From Scleroderma bovista (taxonomy: Eukaryota > Basidiomycota > Agaricomycetes > Boletales > Sclerodermataceae): DNA of 64,000 nt. Position numbers and translations under genes: made by a program. The notes beneath the pieces were generated by a model, which was not told the origin of the DNA, made no database searches, and was given only the letters and a program-made list of their open reading frames with translations. The DNA lies in contig JAYMGJ010000021.1 in the NCBI GenBank assembly GCA_037178675.1, forward strand, positions 1 through 64,000, given 5' to 3'. Positions 10,692-22,440 of the stretch are shown here, in pieces. The stretch's first letter is position 1, and the number at the start of each line of letters is the position of its first letter.

Positions 10692-12263
10692 TCACCTACT
10701 AAGCGGATCTGCAACATGCATCTGGGTTCCTTTCTTATAGATTAACAAGTAATTGAAGCGCGTCATCCACATCTGCCAGCACGCTTGGCACTTAGAGAGG
10801 TTCTGCGACTTCGTGAAGTACATTAAATTATGATGGTCCGTGTATATCTCAAAGGCATAAGGAGTGGCCTCGAGATAATGGCGCCAGGCCTCTGTTGCTT
10901 TTATAATGGCCAGCATTTCCTTGTCATGAATAGGATAGTTGCGTTCTGGCAGGGTCATAGAGTGCAACATATACGCTACTGGTCTGAATTCGCCATCCTC
11001 GCACCTAACAGATATCACTCCCCTGACGGCGAACTCAGACGCATCAGTTTTGAGGCGGAATTCACAGTCCTGGTCGGGGTACTGAAGTACCAGTGCATGA
11101 GTAAACGCGGTCTTCAAGGCTTCAAACGCAGCGCGTTCCTTATCACCGAAGTGGAACACAACATCTTTACACATTAAGTCTGTTAATGGCCTAGCCATAA
11201 TTGCATAATCTTTAATAAAACGTCTATAGAAGTTACCGAGGCCTAGGAATGCTCGAACCTGTTTGACATTCGTTGGCTCAGGCCACTTCAAAATAGCATT
11301 AACCTTTTCAGGGTCCATCTTTATCCCGTCACGTGAGACTATCATTCCAAGGAAGTCGACTTCGGTAACGCAGAAGCGACACTTCTCAGGTTTGACAAAT
11401 AAGTCATTATCACGTAAACATTTTAAGACTTCAAGCATGATCCTGTCATGCTTTTCCTGATCATCCGTGTTTGTAAATATCATGAGGTTGTCAATATACA
11501 CCACGCAGACATCCGACATATCGTGGAAGATCTCGTTCATCATCTTCTGGAATGTTGCAGGTGAATTACATAGACCGAAATACATAACAATGGGCTCAAA
11601 AGCCCCTTTGTGTGTTACAAACACAGCTTTCCATTCATCGCCTTCCTTGATACGGACATTATTATATCCCCACCGAAGACCCATCTTCGTGAAGAGTTTA
11701 CACCCCTTCAGCTTGTCAACAAGCTGACTGATCAAGGGGAGCGGGTAATTATTTTTAATGGTCCACTCATTTAAATAACAATAGTCCTGAACCATGCACT
11801 TCTTGCTGTCCTTTTTGGGCACAAAGAAGACAGGGGAGGTCTGAGGGGAAATGGACGGGCGAATATATCCTTTCACAAGCTGATCATCAACAAAGTCCTC
11901 AACTTCCTTCTGTTCATCCAATGACAGGGGTATCAAACACCCTTTCTTAGGTGGGAAGTCTTCCCTGAGATCTATGCCATGATCCCATGGTTTCCTAAGC
12001 GGCATGCGCTCAGATGACTTCTTCGAGAAGACATCTAAATACTCCCAGTACTCTTGGGGTACAAGCTTCTGGGCCTCTTCGAGGGCTGTCTCATTGATAG
12101 CAACCTTTGACTTGTGAGCCTTCAAAGCCTGAATCCAAGTTTCCTGAGATTCATTCTGACATAATAATTTAGCGAAGCGGGTTTCCAAGAGTGACTTGCA
12201 CTCAGGGGGACCACATAGTTCAGTCAAAAGCCCTTGCAAAAGTGGGTCATCGGACATGTACAT
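10692..12263 (-). pseudogene. gypsy-1 reverse transcriptase / RNase H, catalytic residues lost
   Basis: About 523 codons ending at a TGA just after DPLSR, where the frame continues into integrase. Reverse-transcriptase landmarks: PSISPQTSPVFFVPKKD, FTKMGLRWGYNNVRI (usual catalytic Asp replaced by Gly, 11679-11681), and VVYIDNLMIF in place of YxDD (second Asp replaced by Asn, 11487-11489). RNase H follows (LKTDASEFAVRGV, YPIHDKEMLAII, IYTDHHNLMYF). With both polymerase aspartates altered the enzyme cannot polymerise. The upstream gag-protease region is absent. Confidence 0.88.
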
Positions 12264-12269
12264 TTGCCT

Positions 12270-13058
12270 GTAAAGGTGGGACTAGCCGACGCCGGCCGAT
12301 GCTCGCAAAACTGGGCCAGGCCGATGTTTTCTATTATTGCAAATCTAGTACAGGCCTGAGGGACATTAATCACTGCAAAACTGGGATGGGCTGATGTTTG
12401 ATAAAAATTGCAGAACTGGGACTGGTGGGAGCATTGTAAAACTAGGTCAGGCCTGTTGAACAAAAAAATTGACAAGTGTTGCAAAGCTGGGACTGGCCGA
12501 TGTTGTAGATACATTGCAAAACTGGGTCAGGCCTGTTGAGAAAAAAGTTGTCAATTACTGCAAAACTGGGTCAGGCTGACATGGCAGAATGGGGTCAGGC
12601 CTTTTGAGGAAAAAATTGTCAAGCATTGCAAAACTGGGTCAGGCTGACATTGTATATACATTGCAGAACTGGATCAGGCCTGTTGAGAAAAAAAGTTGTC
12701 AAGCATTGCAAAACTGGGTCAGGCTGACATTGCAGAACTGGGTCAGGCCTGTTGAGGAAAAAGTTGTCAAGCATTGCAAAACTGGGCCAGGCTGACATTG
12801 CAGAACTGGGTCAGGCCTGTTGAGGAAAAAGTTGTCAAGCATTGCAAAACTGGGCCAGGCTGACATTGCAGAAGTGGGTCAGGCCTGTTGAGGAAATAGT
12901 TGTCAAGCATTGCAAAACTGGGTCAGGCTGACATTGCAGAACTGGGTCAGGCCTGTTGAGAAACAAAGTTGTCAAGTACTGCAAAACTGGGTCAGGCCTG
13001 TTGAGCAAAAAAGTTGTCAACCATTGCAAAACTGGGTCAGACCCAAAATTGATACACA
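12270..13058. repeat. Tandem array, 68-bp unit
   Basis: Units contain GCAAAACTGGGTCAGGCTGAC, GCAGAACTGGGTCAGGCCTG and TTGAGGAAAAAGTTGTCAAG. Well-preserved units start at 12703, 12771, 12839 and 12907 (exactly 68 bp apart); more divergent units extend both ways. Each unit is itself a degenerate dimer built on CAnAACTGGGTCAGG. Frames through it are repeat shadows, not genes. Confidence 0.9.
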
Positions 13059-13079
13059 TTGCAGAATTAAATTACTGTG

Positions 13080-13400
13080 CTGACTACCAAAAATGTGGAC
13101 CATTGATTAGGCAATATTGTGTACTGTTGGTGTGATAGTGTTGACTACCAAAGATGTGCAGCTTGGATTATCTAATGTTGTGTTCTATTGGTGTGGTAGT
13201 GCTGATTACCAAAAATGCGGACTATTGATTAGCCAATGTTGTGTAGTGTTGTTGTTGTAGTGTACTACCAAAAATGTGTAGTATTGATTACCTAATGTTG
13301 GGTACTCTTGGTGTGGTAGTGCTGATTACCAAAAATGCGGACTATTGATCAACCAATATTGTGTGGTGTTGTTGTAGTGTACTACCAAAAATGTGTAGTA
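13080..13400. repeat. Tandem array, about 60-bp unit with 120-bp higher order
   Basis: Five to six copies of a unit with TACCAAAAATGNGNA and TTGATTAnnnAATnTTGTGT. Alternate units resemble each other more closely (GCTGATTACCAAAAATGCGG versus GTACTACCAAAAATGTGTAG), so the array is built of dimers. It ends at the truncated long LTR starting at about 13404. Confidence 0.85.
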
Positions 13401-13403
13401 CCG

Positions 13404-15133
13404 TGATACTACACCTAGAGATTGGTGCAGAAAAGGGGCAGGGATGCCTCTGATGTCCAGAGGCGAGGAAGATTGACTGGTATGAAGCCTAGACTCCGCT
13501 TGAGCCTAGTATAAAGAATAGATCTTGAATAACTTGGATAAACTTGACAATATTGAGCTGAGAGAGTCTGAGAGAGGGATAATTTCGTGCTATTGGGTCC
13601 TCCTTCACTGGGCTGAGCCCAGGGGTTTAAATACATGGGGGGGCACAGCATTAAAGTACAAAAAGAGAAGGGAGTAAGCAGAATTTGTCAAGGATTGGTA
13701 AGGGATTGGTAAGAGCTTTGTAAGGGGTTTGTAAGCAATCAGTAAGCAAGGGATAAGCAGGAATGAGTAAGCATAGGAAGCATGAATAAGCTGCTGAGTA
13801 AAGGAATGAGTAAGCTGCATGACAAGATTGATTGGTAAGGGAGTGAGTCATCAGCTGAGTAATATACCAAAAATGCGAAAGGGATAGAGTAATACTGATG
13901 ACAAAAGAGCATCAGTAAGCAAGGGATGAGTCACTGCACAGCAGAAGGAGTCATTGATGCACAGCCTAAGAAGTTTGATGGGGGGCTGTGTACCATCAGG
14001 AATTTGATGGGACAACAATGGGGAAGATCTGGGATTAATAGGGGGATTGATCCAGGTCTTTTGGGGGGTCAGCATACACTAAAGTATAGTGCATGTGTTC
14101 TAGCACCGCTGAAGTGCAACCATGGGCTCCCTTGACGAGCTCTCTTCTGGGAAAGAACGAGAGAGGGTTCTTCTTCCTAATAGCACTATAAAGTGGGGGG
14201 AATAACTGTCATGGTGCTGGGGGACGTCGTCTGAAAGTAGGGAAGCGGATAGAGTATTGAATTCGACGCATCCAGGGAAGCGAGACGAACGACAGAGGAA
14301 GATGGACATGGCAAGTATCTGGGAGGAAGGGACCATAGGCTGAGGACTCAGGGGACACAGAGACAACCAGAGAAGACTTCTCAAGCTTGACAATAGACCT
14401 AAGATGACCAAAGTACGTCCTTGACGCAGGACTGACGAGGAGAACGCGCTGACTGAGAACGAGAGGGACTGAGGGAGCAGGCTGGGAAGATATGTGCCAG
14501 GCAGTGCACGGGAACTCTGGGAGAGGCTGTCCTAAGAGCAGGACATAGTGGAGATCTGCAGCAATAGCGGAGAAATGATCCAGAGAAAATACGGACTGCA
14601 TAGTGAGCGATGAAGCGAACGTCTGGATTGCGGGGGGAATATCTCCGTGGGAAATGAACGGATTTGCGTCGGAACTTGACAGGCAGGTAGACCACGCTCT
14701 AGGCATTCTGACGGTATAGTCACGTGCCTGATAGCTTCAGAAACGACGGAGCTATTCAAAATATCGGAATGCCGGCACTGGGCGCCTAAAAATGACATTT
14801 GGGCACTAAAAATCATTTCTTCTCTTTCTCCTTCGTTTCTCCATCAATTCTTCGGCTTCTTTGATCGTTCTGGTATGGGAGTTGGACTGCAGACATGTGC
14901 ATTCCTTTCTCATACCACAATTGACATTATTCCTTCAGTTTCTTCTGCTTCTTGGCAGTTCTCGTGCGATAGATGACTGTCTGCATTGGCATTCATCTCT
15001 CACATCAGGATAGTCGTCTTGTGCGATAGATGGCTACAATGAGGGTCCATCGTGCTTATCCTTCGCATAAGGATCATTCGATATAGGCGTTATCTTCCAT
15101 GTTCACTGTACCAAACCTGTTTGGTGCGTGACA
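13404..15133 (-). mobile_element. Long gypsy-4-type LTR, truncated copy A
   Basis: Nearly identical to the 2-kb LTRs at 51461-53469 and 61114-63160, from TACTACACCTAGAG to the end GGTGCGTGACA, but lacking roughly 285 bp at the left end. Like copy C it lacks a roughly 40-bp segment present in copies B and D. It abuts a gag fragment at 15134. Open frames inside it recur in every copy and are LTR shadows. Confidence 0.88.
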
Positions 15134-15769
15134 GCGATCCTTCACCAGGAGATACACCTGCTGGAGGACCTGCCTCTGTACTGCCCTTTCGAGCAAGTCC
15201 CTAGCGTAAGCGTCGGGACAGTCACTTTCAACTTTAAGCGACTCGAAGGTCACAAGGAAGTCGTCAACTCGCTGACGAGGGCCTTGGTGCAACTTTAGCA
15301 ACTGAGATCTAGCCCAGTCGGCGTTGTTGCCAGGCACGAAAAACCCAGTTATTTCGGCCTGAAGTGCATCCCATGTCGGGTACTCGACTCCTGGACTAAG
15401 GTAGTAGTCCAACTTTACCTGGGCCCAATGCCCAGCTTTAGGTCCTTCGAACCTGGAGAGAATGGCTGCCATAATTTCACTATTCCTGGTGAGGAGGCCA
15501 CTCCTCTGGTTCATCATGACCCACAACTTCATCTTGCTCCACCAAACTCTGAAGGCCTGGGGGGAGCCATCATAATTCCCAGGTTCAGCGACAATCTTCT
15601 TAGGGGTGCGAGGCGGTACCGCGGGTGCCCTGGGGGCTTCAGGAGCAAGGCCCTGCTGTGCATCAGCAAGGGCCTGGATACTGTTCTGCAGGTCAATTTG
15701 CCCCTGTGTGAGCTGAAGGAAAATATTTTGGAGGGCATCCTGGTGATGACCCTGTTGTTGATCCATCAT
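15134..15769 (-). pseudogene. gypsy-3 gag fragment
   Basis: Starts at the ATG at 15769 or 15766 (MMDQQQGHHQ). Contains retrotransposon gag sequence (YDGSPQAFRVWWSKMKLWV, DALQAEITGFFVPGNNADWA, LKLHQGPRQRVDDFLVTFES). The frame runs into LTR copy A at 15133, so the C-terminus, any zinc knuckle and all of pol are missing. A 113-codon open frame in the same register (16111-15770) lies upstream behind one TAA; I cannot tell whether it is coding. Confidence 0.78.
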
Positions 15770-16111
15770 TTAATACGGGTGGTAATGGGAGTAAGGAGTG
15801 CCTCGGGGACATGTGGGGTAGAGGTGGGAAGTATGAAACGTACGGCAGCACGCGAGCGGGAGGGCGGGTTCTGCCTCGACGTGGTAGCGGGGGTTGTCAA
15901 GGAAGAGGTCTGCAAGGGTGTCAACAATGAGATTGTAGCGATGGAAGGCGGTGTACGTCTGCTCAACCCTCTTGAAGTCTGCTTCTCTGGCAGCTTCTTG
16001 AGTGGGCGTGAGAGGAAGGGGGTAACGGGTATCGTAGGTGACTGTCAGGCGACCTGCCTGACTGAAGGAGTACTTGTAGGGAGGTATGGTGACTAACTTG
16101 TATAGTAACAT

Positions 16112-16418
16112 AGAGGTAGCAGTATATCGGGACTAGATCCCCACAGGTGTTCCAATGAACTAAGCGTAAGCTTCTGTTCGCCTGTCATGCTCGCTGGGTC
16201 AGGGCAGTGGCACAGCTATGCAGAAACAAACAGCCACTGGCTGCAGATCATGGGTCTACCTCTCCACAGACGGAGGAACTACGGGTAACTATGGCTCAAT
16301 CTCCTTGCGGGTATGAACCGCGCTTGAATGGGAGCCGCCCTACAGACGCCAGGCACGACCCTGGGCTGGTGTACGATACGTAAACAACTAGGTACTAGAA
16401 ACTCCCAAACCCAAGTGG
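16112..16418. other. gypsy-3 leader or 5' region, no gene seen
   Basis: Sequence upstream of the gag fragment, interrupted at 16424 by copia-2. After removing copia-2 it would join 42585-42733. No LTR boundary is recognisable. Confidence 0.35.
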
Positions 16419-16423
16419 GCTAC
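16419..16423. repeat. Target-site duplication of copia-2, left copy (GCTAC)
   Basis: GCTAC immediately precedes the 3' LTR at 16424 and is repeated at 42580-42584 after the 5' LTR, 26 kb away. Confidence 0.85.
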
Positions 16424-16711
16424 TGTTGAAGCAATACCTATATACGTAGAGGAACTGCTACTCCAACTCACCTGTTGGGTGGAGTGCACAACCTGAGATG
16501 GTAGCGGTAGCTGGTCAAGAGCTGTTATATTATATAAGCGATGTCCGCTATTTATATACAACAAATAGTGTGACGCGTGACTGTGACACATGACATGTAA
16601 CATGTAACATCTACTCTAAAGAGGACTATTACTAAGTCTACACTAATATGGGTCGCAGTCTTGTGCGCACTTCATCGACAGTTTATGCCGGGTGCACGTG
16701 TGACTTCAACA
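16424..16711 (-). repeat. copia-2 3' LTR
   Basis: 288 bp with TGTTGAAG...CTTCAACA ends; the adjacent G-rich tract on the minus strand (GCGAGGGGGAG) marks it as the 3' LTR. Confidence 0.9.
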
Positions 16712-16757
16712 CTCCCCCTCGCTGTGCTGCACATAGAGCACTTCAGTGAATAAGGTG

Positions 16758-19700
16758 CTAGATGCTGCCAGAGGGAAACTGTAAGCCTAGTTGAGCTCTG
16801 AACTTCACGAATTTCTCGTGGGGTAAGTTCTTGGTGAGCAGATCGGCGGGATTTTCAGCACCATCAATAAAGAATAGTTCCACGTTACCTTTCATGACTG
16901 ACTCGCGGATACCATGGTAGCGGATGTCGATGTACTTGGAGCGAGGCTCCATTACAGGTTTGGATGCCATGAATATGGACCCCTGATTATCACCGCAAAT
17001 CGGGATAGCCTTCAGCTTATAGCCGAGCTCACCGAGTAGACTCTGAATCCAGGTAACTTGGTGAGCGTAATCGCTCAAAGCCATGTATTCGGCCTCAGTG
17101 GACGAGTACACAATAGTCTTCTGTGCACGAGAAGTCCAACTGATCAAGCCATCTGCAAGTTTCAGGTAGAAACCTGTTTGCAAGAGGTGAGAGGTAGGGT
17201 CTGATCCCCAATCTGAGTCTGTGCATGCAATCAGGCCAGCACCGGATCCACCATTGTACACTAGGGAGTAATTAGGTGTACCAATCAAGTAGCGACAGAT
17301 ATAAAGCGCTTTGGACAGGTGGTCCTGAGATGGGTTCGCGGCATGGCATGAGAGATGGGTGACTGCAAAAGCAATGTCGGGCCTAGTGCCTAACATAAGG
17401 TACAGAAGGGACCCAATGACCATCTGGAAATGGGAGCGGAGTTCCGCATCAACAGGCTCTGTATTTTTGGCGGCATAGTAGCCAGCCGGCAGTGGGGTGC
17501 TTGTGGACTTTGCATTTAGCATGCCGCAGCGTTCAATGACCTTTTGTAGGTACGCGCATTGGTCCAGGTGGATAGTGCGACCTTTGCGAGTGATTCGCAT
17601 TTGGAGGAACTCTTTAGGTTCTCCAAGGTCTCTGCACTCCCATTTGCGCATGAACTGCGCCTTGATGGCATCAACAACAGCCTTGTTAGGGCCGCAGAAT
17701 AAAGCGTTGTCAACATAGATAATACCAATGACAATGTTGGTGCCTTTCTTCTTATAGAAGAAGATGCCTGCTTCAGACTTAAGGCGCTCAAACCCGAGCT
17801 CTTTGAGAGACTCATCGAGTGTGCGCCACCAAGCTAGGCCGGCCTGTTTGAGGCCATAGAGGGCACGCCAGAGGCAGAGCACTTTGCGCTCTTTCCTGGG
17901 AACTGCAAACCCTTCGGATTGTTCCATATAGATCTCTTCGTCAAGCTTGCCATACAAGTAGGCGCTCCAAATGTCAAGTCCAGTAATATACCAATTTTCA
18001 AGTGCGGCAAGCCCAAGCATGAGGTGCACTGTTTCAAGGCGCATGACTGGTGAGAAGACCTGGTCGAAATCTAATTCCTCGACCTGGGAAAAGCCTTTCA
18101 CTACTAAGCGGGCTTTCTTGTGGCCATCCAACTTGACGTCGAAGACCCATCGATTCTTAATGACCTTCCGGTCTTGGGGTCGGTCAACTAGCTCAAAGAC
18201 CTTGCGCTTTCACAGCACGTTGAGCTCTTCTTGGCAAGCAAGTCGCCAGAGTTTCTGCTCAGCTTGGGGTAAGCGAGCAATGTCCTTGTAGGACCAGTTG
18301 CGGATGCTCTCATATTGAGGCTCACGGATTTCAAGGGCTTTGCCCATCAGGAATCGGACTAGGTTTGCTCCCCCTTCCTCACACATCTTTTGCACATCTT
18401 CCTCACTGGGCGTTGCAGAGGTGTCGGGGAAACCACCAGGGATATGGTCTGGTGTGTCCAGTTGTGGGGGCCTAGGGGGCTCACCCACTGTTTCTCGCCA
18501 TCAAGAGGCACTTTCGATATCCCGGAGTTGCTCAATGGGGTGTCGCTGCTCACCATACACGTTACCGGGGTGCAATGGCGCTCTACGTTCACATTGGGGG
18601 CAGGCAGGGATATTCACTGCAGGAGGTTGTGGTGCATTCTGGCGGCATTCAGCTCGGCCAGGGCGCTGCGGTGCCGGAGGTGGTGGGTTTCTTGCCGGTG
18701 AAGGCGTTCTCGGTGCCAGTGGAGGCACTGGAGATGGCGTACAGGGAGGATTTATTTGATTAGGCTCTTCCTCAGGAGCCTTGGGTTCCTCGCGCTTTGG
18801 ATCGTCATCCTGCGCTTGGGGATGTGGGTAGCCATGGTCATGTTCCACATCATCATCACTGTCGGTATCATCAGGGGAATTTCCTGGTTGATCAGTGGCT
18901 GGTTTCAGATTTGCCCTTCCAAAAGGGTTCTCGAGAGGTTCGCGCCTGTTTTTGGGGCAGCGAGAAAAATGACGCTCGTCAAAGACAGCGTGAGCAGCGG
19001 TGAACACTGCATTGGTGGAGCACATAAACAAGAAATTGCGCTCATTGCCAGGGGCAACACCAACGTAAGTCATTAGCTCTGACTTGGGAGCCATCTTATT
19101 TGCTCTAGCCGAGGCTGGGAGGTAGACAAAGGCTCCGCAGCCAAATACACGGAGGTGATTGATGTTAGGCATCTCCCCCTTAAGCATTTCATGGGGGGTG
19201 CACCATCGCAGGTGAGCTACCGGAGTACAGTTGTAAATGTGGGTTGTGTGAGCGAACACAAATTCCCACCAGGAGTCAGGAATGCAGGCTTGATGCCGCA
19301 TAGACTCAGCTTTATCCATGAGAGTGCGCCCTAAACGCTCAGCGCAGCCATTCTGCATGGGGGTTCTTGGAGCACTTTGATATATTTTAATTCCTTTCTC
19401 AAGGAGTGCTCGATCAAACAGATCGGATTTATACTCTCCGCCGGCATCGGACATCCATCCAATGACATGCGTATCATGTTGGACACACACCATTTCGAGG
19501 AAATCTTTGGCAGCCGCAATCACTGCAGCTTTGGAGTGAAGAGGCATAGTCCAGGCATGAGAAGTATAGTCGTCGTAGAAGGTGATAACATATTTAAACT
19601 TCCGGTACGATGTAACCGGGAAGGATTTGAGATCAGAGTGCACCAGCTCAAAGGGCTTGGAAGCACATCTTTCGTTCTCTGGGAAAGCTCGATTGGGCAT

Positions 19701-21689
19701 CTTGCCAAGAGCACATCCAGGGCAAACACAGTCCTCAGTAGGAAAGTGAATCTCTGGGAAGTGCTGTGTATGCTTTTGCGCGTGTTGGAGTACTTCCTTC
19801 GAGGGGTGCCCGAATCTCCGGTGCATAATGTCATAATGGACTTTGCTCACAGAGGCAATATAGTTAGATCTAATTATCGGGATAGATCTAATCCCAAAAA
19901 TGACATTGTGATCGTCTTCTGGGTCTGGCCCAAACCATAGGCGTTCTGCTTTATGGGTGAGGCTAATGCCTCGCTTATTGCCAGTGACCTTGTAATTATG
20001 CTGGAGCATTTTTCCCATAGAAATAAGGTGTGCAGTAGCGCCTGGCATATGGAGCACTTGGGTGAGTGTAATAACTTTCTCATCCCCTGAGTTGTGGTCT
20101 AGGCACCGGAGTAATACCGTGCCAATGCCAGCAATCAGTGCTACACCATTAGCCATTTTGGCGTAATGCGCTCGCTTTAGCGCGTTGTAAGAGGCGAAAT
20201 CGCCTATGTCACCGGTAAAGTGGCGTGATGCGCCAGAGTCTAAGAGCCAGAAGGCACCAGAAAGTTCACTATCGTTGACCATTTTTCCCTTACAGCCAGC
20301 ACAGCGTGCATCATTCAGACATGAACAGGTATATGCATTGCTTGAGGGGACACGACACAACATATTGTAGTTACTACTCACTATATACAGTGACGGCGTG
20401 AAGCGCACATGTAAAGGGAGCGTGTCAGTGTCAGTCAGCATTTGTGCAGAAGGTACTTGCCTGAAAAGGCTGGCCTCCGCGCCCATCGCCATCGACGTCG
20501 CGTTGTAGTGGTCGAGGACCATCGCGTCGATCTTGTTGAACTCGTCGTCAGCGAAAGGCTCATGGGCGAAGGGTTCATCATCCCCAAGGGAGATGGTGTC
20601 CTCCTCATGCATCGTGATGCACTCCTCAAGGCAAGGGCGCTTCAGCGAGGAGGGACCAGCCTCGGGCTGGTCCAGGTTCGCACTCACCAACGACACAACT
20701 TGGTCGAGGGTGTGGATGGTTTGGCAGGAGGGCTCTACCCCCAAACAGTGTGCCAAGTCGAAGGCCTTAATAGTATTTGTGAAAGCAGGGGGGCCATAGT
20801 TGGTAGCACCGGGGGTGTGAGCCAGGGCGCGAGGGTCGACGGTGGGTTCTGGTCCATTGTAGTGGACGTATGTAGCGAAGCCTGCCTGTTGGGCGTTCTC
20901 GTGGCAAGTGCGAGCCTTCTTGCCACTGCATCGAGTGCGGCCTCCCTGTCCTTGGGCAGGAGCATTTCTGCTCGCACCGCCATTGGACCTGCCTTGCTGC
21001 TGCTGCTGCCTCTGGGGCTGCTGCTGCTGCTGGGCGAACTTGGGGTCAGCTGGCTTGCGCTTCACAGCACTAAGCTTGTTGGCCTGGGGGCCCTTACCAC
21101 CGGCACACGAAGAGGCGCCTTTCTGCTCAAAAGAGAGTGTAGTGGCCTTGACGATCCCATCGGGCTTCAGATTTTTAATCTCATCCGGCAACGTCTGGCT
21201 GAGTATTTGAGCTACAACCTCCATAGTAGGAGGGAGCTTGCAGAGGATAATCATGGCCTGCACAGGGGCAGGGAACTCGAAGCCAGCGTCCTTCAGGTAG
21301 GTGAAGTGGTTAAGCAACTTTGTAATGGCGGGAGTGGGATGGGAGCCAGTGGGGATGTTGGTGGCCAGGAGCTTGCTAAGCTCAGCATAGGCGGAACCGA
21401 TACTGGGGGCGCCGAAGTTCTTCTTGAGGTAGTCCCAGACATCCTTAACACTGTCGAGAGTCGAGACGGCAACCTGGATTGAGGGGGCAAGGTGCAAGGT
21501 GATATTACCGAGCGCTCTCTCGGTGTTGTCATCCCACTCCTTTTGGTCATCGTGGCCATCAGTGGGTTGAGTCGTCAAATAGACATACCATTGGCCTTGT
21601 GCCCAAAGGTAGGCCTGCATAGAAGTGTGCCACTGCTGCCAGTTGGAGCCAGTGAAAAGGGGGACCATCTTGTCAAGAGTGCTGGACAT
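16758..21689 (-). pseudogene. copia-2 gag-pol polyprotein gene with two nonsense codons
   Basis: One reading frame from the ATG at 21689 (MSSTLDKMVPLF) to 16758, about 1640 codons, broken only by TGA at 18501-18503 and 18207-18209. Order: gag with a poly-Gln/Arg/Gly tail, protease DSGASRH, integrase zinc module (HRRFGHPSKE, CVCPGC), integrase core (VHSDLKSF, WMSDAGGEY, NGCAERLG), proline-rich linker, reverse transcriptase (RWVFDVKLDGHKKARLVV, FDQVFSPV, TGLDIWSAYLYG) and RNase H (ACTDSDWGSDPTS, YSSTEAEYMALSD). The polymerase motif reads IIYVDNALFCG where YVDD is usual: the second Asp is Asn at 17706-17708 (GAC to AAC fits one transition). The second TGA falls where Arg could be expected before KRKVFELVDRP. 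Confidence 0.9.
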
Positions 21690-22060
21690 GGTGATATTCT
21701 GTTGGGAGTCAATGGAGTCAGCAAATGAATGCGACAACAGACAAGCAAGAAAAGAAGAAACACCTGAGTGCTAGTGAAAGCACTTCTGTCAACAGCTAAC
21801 TCATGACTAGGTCATGCCAGCGCAAGTCGTCGACAATGTTTGCCATGGTTGGCGCAAGTCATCGACGAACTTCGCCTGGGGCAATACAGGTGCTCAGCTA
21901 GGAGCTCACTGTTGGGCGCAAGTCGTCGACCGACTTCGCCTTGTGGCTGTGCAGGGGCTCAGCTAGGAGCTCAATGTGGTCCACAGCGTCAAGCTAATCA
22001 GGGAGCTGGAGCGCTGCCTGGTGCATTGCTGCACACAGTGCACTCACAGGGCTCATAACC
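21690..22060 (-). promoter_or_regulatory. copia-2 leader and primer binding site
   Basis: GGTTATGAGCCCTG (minus strand, ending at 22060) follows the 5' LTR start, complementary to the anticodon region of initiator tRNA-Met. The leader contains the same CGACGACTTGCGC-type repeats and terminal CCCAACAG before the gag ATG as the other two copies. Confidence 0.72.
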
Positions 22061-22098
22061 TGTTGAAGCAATACCTATATATGTAGAGGAACTGCTAC
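22061..22098 (-). repeat. copia-2 5' LTR, left piece (38 bp)
   Basis: Begins TGTTGAAGCAATACC and matches the family LTR through GAACTGCTAC, where the KDZ element begins. The LTR resumes at 42330. Confidence 0.9.
22092..22098. repeat. KDZ target-site duplication, left copy (CTGCTAC)
   Basis: CTGCTAC here and at 42323-42329. The LTR consensus contains this string once, so it was duplicated on insertion. Extending by one base gives ACTGCTAC versus CCTGCTAC, an 8-bp duplication with one mismatch. Confidence 0.8.
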
Positions 22099-22186
22099 CA
22101 CATAATGTACCTACCTTGTCCCGTCTTACACGGCCACCTGAAGGTGAAAATTGGCCGAGTGTCACAGGCCAGCGGACAGGAGCCCA
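22099..22186 (+). repeat. KDZ terminal inverted repeat, left
   Basis: About 88 bp. Its reverse complement matches 42236-42322 at roughly three quarters of positions by eye, with shared blocks CCGTCTTACA, GAAGGTGAAAAT, GCCGAGTGTCAC and CCAGCGGA. The outermost six bases (CACATA here, GACCCC from the other end) are poorly conserved. Confidence 0.85.
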
Positions 22187-22204
22187 TGGATGGAGTATCA
22201 CTGA

Positions 22205-22440
22205 GTAATACGGGTGGGCTTACACACTATGATTTTTTTACCATGTGATATGGGTGGGCTATGGTGGTAGTTAAGGAGGGGTTGTGGTAGGGATATAGGA
22301 ATTGTCATCATGACATCTTGGTGGGCCACAATCTTACTGGGTGCACATTAATGGATGAGCCCAGATTTACTGGAATGCAAAGGTATGGGGTGGGCTAGCA
22401 AAAATAGATACTACTGCATACAGTAGGAACAAATCTAATC
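22205..22440. repeat. Subterminal GGGTGGGCT motif zone, left
   Basis: GGGTGGGCT occurs near 22210 and 22250, with shorter GTGGGC forms to 22400. The inverse, AGCCCACCC, occurs near the right end (about 42163), so the motif is mirrored. Candidate transposase-binding or end-recognition sites. Confidence 0.55.

Larger units (their letters stand above)
8895..12263 (-). mobile_element. gypsy-1: truncated chromovirus-type Ty3/gypsy element
   Basis: Contains the 3' LTR, a polypurine tract and a pol region with reverse transcriptase, RNase H, integrase and chromodomain. Gag, protease, primer site and the 5' LTR are missing; the right edge runs into tandem repeats at about 12264. The two long open frames are in one register and separated by a single TGA (10692-10694). 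Confidence 0.88.

Noticed and set aside
12224..13059. Short frames rich in NRPDPVLQ repeats
   Set aside because: Translation of the 68-bp tandem array; repetitive in every frame and not a gene.
14209..14706. Recurrent open frames of 90-165 codons in the long LTRs (for example 14209-14706, 46371-46763, 52545-52937, 62236-62628)
   Set aside because: They occur at the same place in every copy of a 2-kb LTR, overlap each other in several frames and show no domain; best explained as open frames inside a repeated LTR.
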